Assembly: GCA_035906055.1 (NCBI GenBank)
Contig: JAMIFV010000049.1
Location: 1-27,128 of the forward strand
From: JAMIFV01 sp035906055
GTDB lineage: Bacteria > Pseudomonadota > Alphaproteobacteria > Rickettsiales > JABCZZ01
Length of the DNA stretch: 27,128 bases
Direction: 5' to 3'
Part shown: positions 1-7,186 of the stretch, piece after piece
Position numbering within the stretch: the first letter of the stretch is position 1
Layout: the number at the start of each line of letters is the position of its first letter
The notes under the pieces: model-generated
Told to the model about the DNA's origin: nothing
Seen by the model: only the letters and a program-made list of their open reading frames with translations
Databases searched by the model: none
Made by a program: the position numbers and the translations under genes

Positions 1-192
1 TCATTGCAGGATAACCTGCACAGCCTCTTTACCTGTCGCGATATACCAAGCCTCGCAATACCGCCTACCATAAACCACCTCGAAGGAACATTCGCGCATC
101 TCAAGGAAAAAATAAAAATCCACCGGGGGTTGAGATCACAAAGAAAGAAAAGGGCTATCAAATTTGTACTTTCCAGCCCCCCATTTCTTTAA
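1..192 (+). pseudogene. Transposase C-terminal end (partial at window edge)
   Basis: The frame is open from the first base and ends in TAA at 190-192, giving about 63 residues. The core, TINHLEGTFAHLKEKIKIHRGL, is written here in two parts: TINHLEGTFAHLK, then EKIKIHRGL. This pattern (Thr-x-Asn-x-Leu-Glu-Gly, then a basic His-Arg-Gly-Leu) is typical of the C-terminal part of DDE-type transposases, where the Glu is the last catalytic acidic residue. I recognise the pattern but cannot assign the IS family. The rest of the gene lies outside the window, so I cannot tell whether the copy is intact. It sits where ftsX would be expected downstream of ftsE. Confidence 0.55.
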
Positions 193-229
193 TTATGCCT
201 AAAGGTAAAAGCGAGTCACTCTGATGTTT

Positions 230-302
230 GTCATACCGGCGAAAGCCGGTATCCAGACTTGTTTTCGTTGCGTGGCTGGATCCCGATTTTCATCGGGATG
301 AC
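230..302. repeat. Dispersed palindromic repeat, copy 1
   Basis: Two inverted arms begin GTCAT and end ATGAC. The left arm (230-256) contains the hairpin ACCGGCGAAAGCCGGT and ends ATCCAG. The right arm (275-302) starts CTGGATCCCGA and contains its own hairpin, CCCGATTTTCATCGGG. The layout matches the copies at 3704-3775 and 19535-19604: arm, about 15-20 bp of variable middle, inverted arm. It lies between the transposase fragment and the ftsE stop, so it could act as a transcript-end hairpin for ftsE. Repeats of this kind, translating as SRESGNP...WIPAFAGMT, are widespread in Proteobacteria as small non-autonomous elements. Confidence 0.8.
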
Positions 303-312
303 GCATTCAGGC

Positions 313-1026
313 TTAGTTCTGGATAACCTTGCCGTCTCGGAGACGAATCACAGGATGCGGGAACTTGGAAATAAGCCCCTCGTCATGCGTGGCGAACACG
401 ATGGTGGTGCCGCTTTTATGCAAAGTCTCGAACAGGTACATGAATTTGAGGCGAAGCGACGGGTCAAGGTTGCCGCTGGGTTCATCGGCCAGCAGGATAT
501 CCGGCGACGTGACCACCGCGCGCGCAATGGCAACCCTTTGTTTCTGACCGCCGGAAAGAATATCCGGACGCGTCTTGCTGAAATTGCTCAAGCCCACCCA
601 CGCCAGCAGCGACGCTGTCTTTTCCGCTATCTGATTCTTGGATTCCCCTGCAATCTTGAGCGGCAGGCCGATATTTTCTTCCACGGTCAGGTTATCGATA
701 AGGCGGTAATCCTGAAACACGGTGCCGATGCGCCTGCGCAACGGCGGCAGTTCGTTACGGCCAAGTGACGAAGTATCTTTATCGAAGAGGTAGACTTTTC
801 CCTTAGTGGGGCGCAGTGCGAGCGCGAATACGTTCAGCAACGATGACTTGCCCGCGCCGCTTGCTCCGGAAAGGAAATAGAACCCGCCGCGCTTGATGGA
901 GAGCGACACTTCCTTGAGCACGTCCTGCCCGCTGATATAGCCCATCGACACTTCGTCGAGTTTTAAAACGGTGCCGTCCGGGCCAACGGCTTTGCTGATT
1001 TCCATAATTTTCTCGCTTAAACGCAT
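313..1026 (-). CDS. ftsE: Cell-division ABC transporter ATP-binding protein FtsE
   Basis: The product has 237 residues, the normal FtsE length. FtsE is the cytoplasmic ATPase that works with the membrane protein FtsX to activate periplasmic peptidoglycan hydrolases at the septum. Visible motifs are Walker A GASGAGKSS (about 54-62), the signature LSGGQKQR (about 157-164), Walker B ILLADEP followed by SGNLD, and the switch histidine in FATHDEG. The paired membrane gene ftsX normally follows immediately on the same strand. Here the stop is followed by a palindromic repeat and a transposase end on the other strand, so FtsX is not adjacent. Divergence from the zinc-ribbon gene at 1071 is the usual alphaproteobacterial arrangement and supports FtsE over other LolD-like ATPases. 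A shorter start at the Met of MEISKAVG, eight residues in, is possible. Confidence 0.85.
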   Translation of the reverse strand: MRLSEKIMEISKAVGPDGTVLKLDEVSMGYISGQDVLKEVSLSIKRGGFYFLSGASGAGKSSLLNVFALALRPTKGKVYLFDKDTSSLGRNELPPLRRRIGTVFQDYRLIDNLTVEENIGLPLKIAGESKNQIAEKTASLLAWVGLSNFSKTRPDILSGGQKQRVAIARAVVTSPDILLADEPSGNLDPSLRLKFMYLFETLHKSGTTIVFATHDEGLISKFPHPVIRLRDGKVIQN

Positions 1027-1034
1027 GTCATAGT

Positions 1035-1040
1035 TATAAT
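1035..1040 (+). promoter_or_regulatory. Candidate -10 box for the zinc-ribbon/hpt transcript
   Basis: A perfect TATAAT lies in the 44-bp AT-rich gap between the divergent ftsE and zinc-ribbon starts. It is 31 bp before the ATG at 1071. No good -35 hexamer is seen at the right distance (CTTAAA is the nearest), so the call rests on the -10 and its location. Confidence 0.3.
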
Positions 1041-1070
1041 AAATACGTTTAGAAATCTATAAGCATCTGT

Positions 1071-1817
1071 ATGATACTTATCTGCCCGGAATGCACTGCG
1101 CGTTATCTAGTGCCCGATGCCGCCATTGGCGACAACGGCAGGACCGTGCGCTGTGCCAAATGCGCGCATACCTGGTTTCAGACGCTGCCCAAACCGGAGG
1201 CACCTCCGCCTGAGCCTGCCAGCATGGAACAGGTGCTTACCTCCATTAAGGAGGCCATTGAAGCGCCCGACGAACCCGAAAAAACAGCAGAGCCCCCCCC
1301 GGTTAAAAAGCGTCCGCTACCGTTCGGCTCCAACCTGCCCGTCATCGTTGCCATGCGCAAAACGCCAAAGTCACTTAAGGTGTTCTGCCTGCTGATGATA
1401 CTGCTGTGTATCGGCATTTACCCGCTGGCGCACCGTTATGAATTGCTGGCAAAATACCCTGATATGGCTTTCCTGTTCGAGCCGCTCGGCATTTATGATA
1501 CGCAGGGCCTTGCGTTGGCTGATGTCAACATTACAAAAACACCTAAGGAAAATAACATCACCTCCATCAAAGTGGAATGTGCCGTCATCAATGAATCCAA
1601 GGGCATTCGCACCCTGCCGCCGCTGAAGGTGCGCATTATCAATGCCGCCGGCACTGTGGTAAAAGTAAGCGACAGCCTTGTGGAAGCAGGTGCCAACATA
1701 AAAGCCGGCCAGACTTCCGTCTGCAAGCCGTTCACCTATGAAAGCAACGGCGATGCCGACAAGATACAGCTTGACCTTGCCGACTCGTTTAATCAGATGT
1801 TACAACGGTCAAACTAA
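1071..1817 (+). CDS. Zinc-ribbon (MJ0042) and DUF3426-type membrane protein
   Basis: The product has 248 residues. The N-terminus holds a zinc ribbon of the MJ0042 type, with CPEC at residues 5-8 and CAKC at about 29-32, followed by HTWFQ. A proline-rich linker (about 44-85) leads to one hydrophobic segment (about 103-121, VFCLLMILLCIGIY). The C-terminal domain (about 140-245) looks like DUF3426, a β-rich domain placed outside the cytoplasm. Function is unknown; the architecture is common in Alphaproteobacteria, where it is repeatedly found opposite ftsE and before hpt, as here. The ribosome-binding site is weak. The TAA stop lies 14 bp before hpt, so the two are probably cotranscribed. Confidence 0.75.
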   Translation: MILICPECTARYLVPDAAIGDNGRTVRCAKCAHTWFQTLPKPEAPPPEPASMEQVLTSIKEAIEAPDEPEKTAEPPPVKKRPLPFGSNLPVIVAMRKTPKSLKVFCLLMILLCIGIYPLAHRYELLAKYPDMAFLFEPLGIYDTQGLALADVNITKTPKENNITSIKVECAVINESKGIRTLPPLKVRIINAAGTVVKVSDSLVEAGANIKAGQTSVCKPFTYESNGDADKIQLDLADSFNQMLQRSN

Positions 1818-1831
1818 ATAAAGAAACGGAC

Positions 1832-2359
1832 ATGAAAGACATACCCATCCTGTATTCGGCGGAAGAAATTGAAGAGCGTATCCAGATACTGGCGCACGAA
1901 ATCGCACTGAAGCTACCGCCCGATGTGATGATCGTGTCACTGCTCAAGGGCAGCTTCATGTTTACCGCCGACCTCATCCGCGCATTATATAAGATCGGCA
2001 TGCATCCGCAGGTGGATTTCATGACGCTGTCGAGCTACGGCACCAAGACCGAATCCTCCAAAACCGTCACCATCAACCGTGACCTCAATGAAGAAGTAAA
2101 AGACCGCAATATCCTCATCCTTGACGATATCCTCGAATCAGGCCGCACGTTGCATTTCGCGCGCAACCTCATCGAGCAGCGCGGCGCGAAGTCGGTAAAG
2201 ATCGTGGTGCTGCTGGAAAAACCAGGCAAGCGTGAAGTGGCGCTGAGCGCCGACTTCATAGGCTTCACCATTCCCGATAAATTCGTGGTCGGTTACGGGC
2301 TGGATCACTCCAACTACTACCGCGAGTTGCCTTACGTGGGCATTCTGGAAATTCATTAA
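1832..2359 (+). CDS. hpt: Hypoxanthine phosphoribosyltransferase
   Basis: The product has 175 residues, the usual length. It salvages hypoxanthine (and usually guanine) by transferring the ribose phosphate of PRPP to make IMP or GMP in the cytoplasm. The PRPP-binding loop ILILDDILESGRTL is at residues 94-107, and the flexible-loop region LSSYGTKTESS is at 66-76. The N-terminal SLLKGSFMF (36-44) and C-terminal DKFVVGYGLDHS are also typical. A purine-rich AAGAAACGG precedes the ATG. It follows the zinc-ribbon gene closely and converges with lysA; the 67-bp gap holds an inverted repeat. Confidence 0.93.
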   Translation: MKDIPILYSAEEIEERIQILAHEIALKLPPDVMIVSLLKGSFMFTADLIRALYKIGMHPQVDFMTLSSYGTKTESSKTVTINRDLNEEVKDRNILILDDILESGRTLHFARNLIEQRGAKSVKIVVLLEKPGKREVALSADFIGFTIPDKFVVGYGLDHSNYYRELPYVGILEIH

Positions 2360-2377
2360 GACCGTACCCGGCACCTG

Positions 2378-2402
2378 GTACTCGGTTAAAAACTCCGAGT
2401 AC
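2378..2402. terminator. Inverted repeat between convergent hpt and lysA
   Basis: GTACTCGG (2378-2385) pairs with CCGAGTAC (2395-2402), an 8-bp perfect stem around a 9-base AT-rich loop. It lies between two genes that converge, so a bidirectional terminator is the natural reading. There is no strong U run on either side, so it may only be a hairpin or a small repeat; GAGTACC/GAGTAC units recur around it. Confidence 0.35.
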
Positions 2403-2426
2403 CGAGTACGAGAAACCCAGTACACT

Positions 2427-3686
2427 CTATAGCCAACCCGGCAATTTATCGCGTGACAGAAGGTCCTCATAGGTCTGGCGTGCACGCACCAGCGCCATGT
2501 CCTTGCCGTTTACCATCACCTCCGGTAACAGCGGCCTTGCATTATACGTGCTGGCCATGGAGGAACCATATGCCCCGGCTGAACGCAATGCCAGCAACTC
2601 CCCTGCCCTTGGCAGGCTGAGCTTACGGTCCTTGCAGAAAATGTCACTTGTCTCGCAGACCGGGCCTACCACATCCACAAGTTGCCTGCCCGTGCCGTTA
2701 TCCTGCAATACGGGCACAATATCATGGTGCGCGTCATACATCGCGGGGCGCATAAGGTCGTTCATGCCCGCATCCACGATCACGAATACCCTGCCCTCGC
2801 TGCGTTTGAGATAAAGCACACGCGTCACCAGAACGCCCGCATTGCCCACCAGCAGCCTGCCGGGTTCAAATATCAGTTTGCAATCCAGCCCTTCGGTCGC
2901 CTTCTTCACCACCTCACCATAAGAAACCGGCAGCGGCGGCGGCTCGATATTGCCATAAGGAATGCCAAGCCCGCCGCCAAGATCAAGCGTGGTAATGGGC
3001 ATGCCTGCGGCGCGCAGTTCATGCACCAGCTGCACCACACGCGCGAATGCGCCTGCGAAGGGGTCAAGGTCGGTAAGCTGCGAACCGATATGCACGGAGA
3101 CACCCTGCACTTCGATACCCGGCAGCTTCATGGCGCGGGCATAAAGCTCATGCGCCGCCAAGATGGGCACGCCGAACTTGGTTTCTTTATTGCCGGTGGA
3201 AATTTTTGCATGCGTTCCGGGAATCACATCCGGATTCACGCGAACTGCAATACGCGCCACCGCTTTCTGGGCCACCGCCACTTCCGAAAGCGCGCCCAGT
3301 TCCGCTTCGGATTCGATGTTAAACTGATAGATATTCTGCGAAAGCGCATAGGCCATTTCTTCGCGCGTCTTACCGACGCCGGAAAACACTATCTTGTCCG
3401 GGCTGATGCCAGCGGCCAGCGCAATGCGCACCTCACCGCCGGAAACCACATCCGCTCCGCTACCCTCGGATGCCAGCGTTTTAAGTACCGCCAGCGTATT
3501 GCAGGCCTTCACCGCAAAGCAGATGAGCGGGCTGCGTTCGGCCAGCGCGTCACTGAACACGCGGTAATGCCTGCGCAGTGTGGAAGAGGAATAACAATAA
3601 AAAGGCGTACCCACCCTGTCCGCAATATCAATCAGCGAAATATCCTCGGCATGCAGCACACCGTTTATGTAATCAAAATGGTCCAT
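2427..3686 (-). CDS. lysA: Diaminopimelate decarboxylase
   Basis: The product has 419 residues, normal for LysA. It decarboxylates meso-diaminopimelate to L-lysine with pyridoxal phosphate, the last step of lysine synthesis. The PLP lysine is K60 in CFAVKACNT. Other marks are GSGADVVSGGE, the HIGSQ motif, the phosphate-binding GGGLGIPY, and GPVCETSDIF with the active-site Cys from the partner subunit. YGSSMASTYNARP near the C-terminus is also characteristic. The usual AVKAN motif reads AVKAC here, a minor variation. It closes the ten-gene minus-strand run and follows the lipoprotein and argH, a conserved proteobacterial order, with palindromic repeat copy 2 in the gap before it. Confidence 0.95.
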   Translation of the reverse strand: MDHFDYINGVLHAEDISLIDIADRVGTPFYCYSSSTLRRHYRVFSDALAERSPLICFAVKACNTLAVLKTLASEGSGADVVSGGEVRIALAAGISPDKIVFSGVGKTREEMAYALSQNIYQFNIESEAELGALSEVAVAQKAVARIAVRVNPDVIPGTHAKISTGNKETKFGVPILAAHELYARAMKLPGIEVQGVSVHIGSQLTDLDPFAGAFARVVQLVHELRAAGMPITTLDLGGGLGIPYGNIEPPPLPVSYGEVVKKATEGLDCKLIFEPGRLLVGNAGVLVTRVLYLKRSEGRVFVIVDAGMNDLMRPAMYDAHHDIVPVLQDNGTGRQLVDVVGPVCETSDIFCKDRKLSLPRAGELLALRSAGAYGSSMASTYNARPLLPEVMVNGKDMALVRARQTYEDLLSRDKLPGWL

Positions 3687-3703
3687 ATTCTTCCTAGTTA
3701 CTT

Positions 3704-3775
3704 GTCATGCCCGTGAAAACAGGCACCAGTCAATATTTCTTCATTTCACTGGATTCCCGCTTCCACGGGAATGAC
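3704..3775. repeat. Dispersed palindromic repeat, copy 2
   Basis: The arms are GTCATGCCCGTGAAAACAGG at the left and CTGGATTCCCGC...ACGGGAATGAC at the right, with a variable middle. The right arm closely matches that of copy 3, while the left arm is degenerate. It lies in the gap between the lipoprotein stop (3783) and the lysA start (3686), so it will be transcribed upstream of lysA if the run is one operon. Confidence 0.8.
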
Positions 3776-3782
3776 AGTTATA

Positions 3783-3905
3783 TTATTTCTTATTAGTTTG
3801 TTCCGCCTGTGCATTCACTTTCTCCGGTAGCTTCAAATCCCGCTTTATACCGCAGGCGGCTGCACAGCTTATGGCGAGCAGCAGTATCAATGTGCGTTTT
3901 ATCAT
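3783..3905 (-). CDS. lptM: Small LptM-like lipoprotein
   Basis: This is a 40-residue protein. It starts MIKRTLILLLAISC, has a lipobox AAAC with the modified Cys at residue 18, then GIKRDLKLP. A short signal peptide followed by Cys-Gly, a basic stretch and Leu-x-x-Pro is the mark of the LptM (YifL, LppL) family. In E. coli LptM helps the LptD-LptE lipopolysaccharide translocon mature at the outer membrane. Its ATG overlaps the argH stop as ATGA, so it is translationally coupled, and lysA follows; argH–lipoprotein–lysA is a conserved order. Identification rests on the sequence pattern and context, since a protein this short gives little else. Confidence 0.8.
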   Translation of the reverse strand: MIKRTLILLLAISCAAACGIKRDLKLPEKVNAQAEQTNKK

Positions 3906-5332
3906 AGGTATTTCTTCTTTGCTGCCTTTACGGCTTCTTTCACATTCACAGGAGAGGTTCCCCCAAAACTGGTACGGCTGGAAACGGAACGTTTCACCGT
4001 GAGCACGGAATATATATCCTGCGTGATGCCCGGCTCAATGCGCTTCATATCCTCAATGGAAAGCTGCGCCAGCATGCAGTTATTATCTGTGGCAAGCTTC
4101 ACGATGCGCGCGGTGACATGATGGGCATTGCGAAACGGCAGGCCAAGCATGCGCACCAGCCAGTCGGCAAGGTCGGTGGCCGTGGAATAACCTTCTTCAG
4201 CGCTTTCATGCATATGCGGCAGGTCGGCAATGAAATCGCTCACCATGCCCGCCATCGCGCCCACGCAGAGACGCCACTGGTCAAATGCGTCGAACAGCGG
4301 TTCTTTGTCTTCCTGCATGTCCTTGTTGTAGGAAAGCGGCAGGCCCTTCATCGTTACCAGCAGGCTGTTCAGCGCGCCTATGATGCGCCCGGTCTTGCCG
4401 CGCACGAGTTCGGCGGCATCGGGGTTGCGCTTCTGCGGCATGATGGAGCTTCCGCTGGTGAACAGGTCGGAGAATTTCACAAAATGGAACTGAGCGCTCG
4501 TCCACAGCACGAATTCTTCCGCAAGGCGCGAAAGATGGATGGCCGAGATGGAAGCGACGCTCAGGAACTCCATGGCAAAGTCACGGTCGGATACGGAATC
4601 CAGCGAATTGGCCGTGGGGGCTGCAAAGCCAAGTGCTTTTGCGGTCATCTGGCGGTCAATGGGGAAAGACGTGCCTGCAAGCGCGGCGGCGCCAAGCGGG
4701 CATTCATTGAGGTTTTCAAGCGCAGCCTGAATGCGCCTGCGGTCGCGGCCAAACATTTCCACGTACGCCATGAGGTGATGGCCGAGCGTTACCGGCTGCG
4801 CGCTTTGCAGATGTGTAAAACCCGGCATGATGGCGGTGGCATTTTCATCGGCACGTCTGATGAGCGCCGCCTGCAACTGCGTAAGCTCGATATCCATCTC
4901 CTGCAACGCATCGCGCACGAACATACGGAAATCCAGCGCCACCTGGTCGTTACGTGAGCGCGCGGTGTGCAGCTTGCCTGCTGTCTCGCCGATAATTTCG
5001 GCAAGGCGCGCCTCGATGTTCATATGGATGTCTTCCAGTTCCACCTTGAACACGAATTTCCCGGCCTCGATCTCCTGCTTTATTTCCTTCAGCCCGCTGA
5101 TGATAAGCGCCGACTCACGCTTGGTAAGAATGCCCGCCTTCGCCAGCATTTCCGCATGCGCGATGGAGCCGCGAATATCCTGCGCGTAAAGCCTGCCGTC
5201 AAAACCGATGGAAGCGTTGATCTCCGCCATGATCTCGGCTGGCCCCTGCGCATATTGCCCGCCCCACATGGGATTAGAAGATGGGGGATTGGCCTTGGGG
5301 CTGCTTTTTTTGTCTGCTTTTCTAGTGGTCAT
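3902..5332 (-). CDS. argH: Argininosuccinate lyase
   Basis: The product has 476 residues. It cleaves argininosuccinate to arginine and fumarate in the last step of arginine synthesis. The fumarase/aspartase superfamily signature GSSIMPQKRNPD lies at about residue 292 and contains the catalytic serine loop. Other marks are TARSRNDQVALD, GFTHLQSAQPVTLGH with the catalytic His, and SYNKDMQEDKE. The family part begins at about MWGGQ (residue 22); the 21 residues before it are Lys/Ser/Pro-rich and look like a disordered extension. A start at Met22 is a possible alternative. Its ATG directly abuts the ispG stop, and its own stop overlaps the lipoprotein start. Confidence 0.95.
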   Translation of the reverse strand: MTTRKADKKSSPKANPPSSNPMWGGQYAQGPAEIMAEINASIGFDGRLYAQDIRGSIAHAEMLAKAGILTKRESALIISGLKEIKQEIEAGKFVFKVELEDIHMNIEARLAEIIGETAGKLHTARSRNDQVALDFRMFVRDALQEMDIELTQLQAALIRRADENATAIMPGFTHLQSAQPVTLGHHLMAYVEMFGRDRRRIQAALENLNECPLGAAALAGTSFPIDRQMTAKALGFAAPTANSLDSVSDRDFAMEFLSVASISAIHLSRLAEEFVLWTSAQFHFVKFSDLFTSGSSIMPQKRNPDAAELVRGKTGRIIGALNSLLVTMKGLPLSYNKDMQEDKEPLFDAFDQWRLCVGAMAGMVSDFIADLPHMHESAEEGYSTATDLADWLVRMLGLPFRNAHHVTARIVKLATDNNCMLAQLSIEDMKRIEPGITQDIYSVLTVKRSVSSRTSFGGTSPVNVKEAVKAAKKKYL

Positions 5333-6565
5333 TTATGCCGCGTCCTGTTTGCGTGAATAGGTCTTTTCAATGTAGTCCACCACCATCTGCTGGAATTCTT
5401 CCGCGATGCGCTCACCGCGCAGCGTGGCGGCTTTCTTGCCGTCCACGAACACCGGCGCCGTGGGCGATTCACCTGTGCCCGGCAGGCTGATACCGATATT
5501 GGCATGTTTGCTTTCACCGGGGCCATTCACGATGCAGCCCATAACGGCTACGTTCATATCTTCCACACCGCTGTAGCGCGTGCGCCATACCGGCATCTGC
5601 TCGCGCAGGAAAGACTGTATCTTGCTGGCCAGTTCCTGAAACACCGTGCTGGTAGTGCGCCCGCAGCCGGGGCACGCCGTCACCATCGGTGCAAAAGAGC
5701 GAATGCCCGTAGTTTGCAATATCTCCTGCGCCACCTGCACCTCGCGCGTGCGGTCGCCGCCCGGTTCCGGCGTAAGCGAAACGCGGATCGTGTCACCGAT
5801 GCCTTCCATGAGCAACGTCGCCATGGCAGCGGTGGAAGCCACAATGCCCTTGCTGCCCATGCCCGCTTCGGTCAGGCCCAGATGCAGCGGATAGTCGCAC
5901 TGCGCGGCAAGGTCGCGGTAAACCAGTATCAGGTCATTCACGCGGCTGGTCTTGCAGGAGATGATGATACGGTCGCGCGGCAGGCCTATCTTTTCCGCGT
6001 GCTGCGCGCTTTGCAGCGCGGAAAGCACCAGCGCCCTGCGCGAGACTACATCGGCATCATCAGGATTTGCCAGCGCCGCGTTTGCGTCCATGAGCCTGGC
6101 GAGCACTTGTTGATCGAGGCTGCCCCAGTTCACACCGATACGCACGGGCTTATCGTACTTTATCGCCAGTTCGATCATCTGCTCGAACTGCGTATCGCGC
6201 TTGCCTGCAAAGCCCACATTACCGGGGTTGATGCGGTATTTCGCCAGCGCCTTGGCGCAATCAGGATAATCCGCCAGCAGACGGTGGCCGTTATAATGGA
6301 AGTCACCCACGATCGGCACAAAGCAGTTCTGCTTTGCCAGCGCTTCCACGATATGCGGCACGGCCTGCGCGGCATTCGCCTCGTTCACGGTGACGCGCAC
6401 GACTTCGGAGCCAGCACGCGCGAGCGCCAGCGTCTGTTCCACAGTGGAGGCGATATCCGCCGTGTCCGTATTGGTCATGGACTGCACCACCACAGGCGCA
6501 CCGCTCCCCACATGGATATTACCCACGCGCACTTTTACGGTTTTGCGGCGTTCAATGCTGGACAT
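5333..6565 (-). CDS. ispG: 4-hydroxy-3-methylbut-2-enyl diphosphate synthase (IspG/GcpE)
   Basis: The product has 410 residues, fitting the short bacterial form. It converts methylerythritol cyclodiphosphate to HMBPP in the MEP isoprenoid pathway, using a [4Fe-4S] cluster. The N-terminal TIM-barrel part starts with RRKTVKVRVGNIHVG and VVVQSMTNTDT. The cluster ligands are in CPGCGRT (about residue 295) and VMGCIVNGPGE (about 340), the latter with the conserved Glu. It follows the RodZ-like gene after 39 bp, a pairing common in Alphaproteobacteria, and abuts argH. Confidence 0.95.
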   Translation of the reverse strand: MSSIERRKTVKVRVGNIHVGSGAPVVVQSMTNTDTADIASTVEQTLALARAGSEVVRVTVNEANAAQAVPHIVEALAKQNCFVPIVGDFHYNGHRLLADYPDCAKALAKYRINPGNVGFAGKRDTQFEQMIELAIKYDKPVRIGVNWGSLDQQVLARLMDANAALANPDDADVVSRRALVLSALQSAQHAEKIGLPRDRIIISCKTSRVNDLILVYRDLAAQCDYPLHLGLTEAGMGSKGIVASTAAMATLLMEGIGDTIRVSLTPEPGGDRTREVQVAQEILQTTGIRSFAPMVTACPGCGRTTSTVFQELASKIQSFLREQMPVWRTRYSGVEDMNVAVMGCIVNGPGESKHANIGISLPGTGESPTAPVFVDGKKAATLRGERIAEEFQQMVVDYIEKTYSRKQDAA

Positions 6566-6604
6566 AGGGGCATTACATAGCGGATTTTGAGAATTGTGGC
6601 AATT

Positions 6605-7186
6605 TTACTCATTGCCGGAGTATAGCTCGAAATTCCGCTTATACTCCTCCTGGAGGGAATGCAATGTATTTTTATTATACAATATGTTATAACAGGAAGC
6701 TTCCTTACTCTTCAGACATACTTCCCATTCGGCAATACGGGGATCCTTTTTACCTTCCGTGGCAAAACGTATCTCGGCTGGCACAGCTTCCACAATAGCA
6801 GGCTTTCTGTCGCCGCCGGAGAACAGCATATACCCTCCGACCATCACCACAATGCCAATCACCGCCACCATCAGCAGCGCCTGTGACGGCAGGTTTTCCT
6901 TGACGGTGGGTTCGGGGATAAAAAACTCCTGCTTCACCCCCCCCATCAGCCCATCGTATGCCGCCAGTGTTTCCGCCGGGTCGATCTCAAGGAAAGACGC
7001 ATAGTTCTTGATATAGCCACGCACATAGGCCTTGCCCGGCAGTCTGTCGAATTTACCCGTCTCAATGGCTTCAAGGTAATGCACGCGGATATGCATGGCG
7101 GTTGCGGCATCGGCAAGGGAAAGATCGAGGCTTTCGCGCACATCCCTGAGGTAATGGCCGATATCTTCGTAATGCGCCGCCTTCAT
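6605..7186 (-). CDS. RodZ-like helix-turn-helix membrane protein
   Basis: The product has 193 residues. An N-terminal Xre-like HTH of the HTH_25 type covers about 5-70 (IGHYLRDVRESLDLSLADAA, then YLEAIETGKFDRLPGKAYVRGYIKNYA). One transmembrane segment follows (about 104-125, ALLMVAVIGIVVMVGGYML) and then a short outer tail with two Cys. RodZ links MreB to the cell-wall elongation machinery from the inner membrane. This protein lacks the long C-terminal β-domain (DUF4115) of the E. coli form, so it is a short version and I leave the symbol empty. Its ATG overlaps the ptsP stop (ATGA), and ispG follows. Confidence 0.75.
   Translation of the reverse strand: MKAAHYEDIGHYLRDVRESLDLSLADAATAMHIRVHYLEAIETGKFDRLPGKAYVRGYIKNYASFLEIDPAETLAAYDGLMGGVKQEFFIPEPTVKENLPSQALLMVAVIGIVVMVGGYMLFSGGDRKPAIVEAVPAEIRFATEGKKDPRIAEWEVCLKSKEASCYNILYNKNTLHSLQEEYKRNFELYSGNE

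Noticed and set aside
2682..3716. Plus-strand frame of 344 codons
   Set aside because: It is a mirror of lysA; it is rich in His, Arg and Gln, and shows no domain or ribosome-binding site.
5504..6580. Plus-strand frame of 358 codons
   Set aside because: It is antisense to ispG, which is clearly coding on the minus strand.
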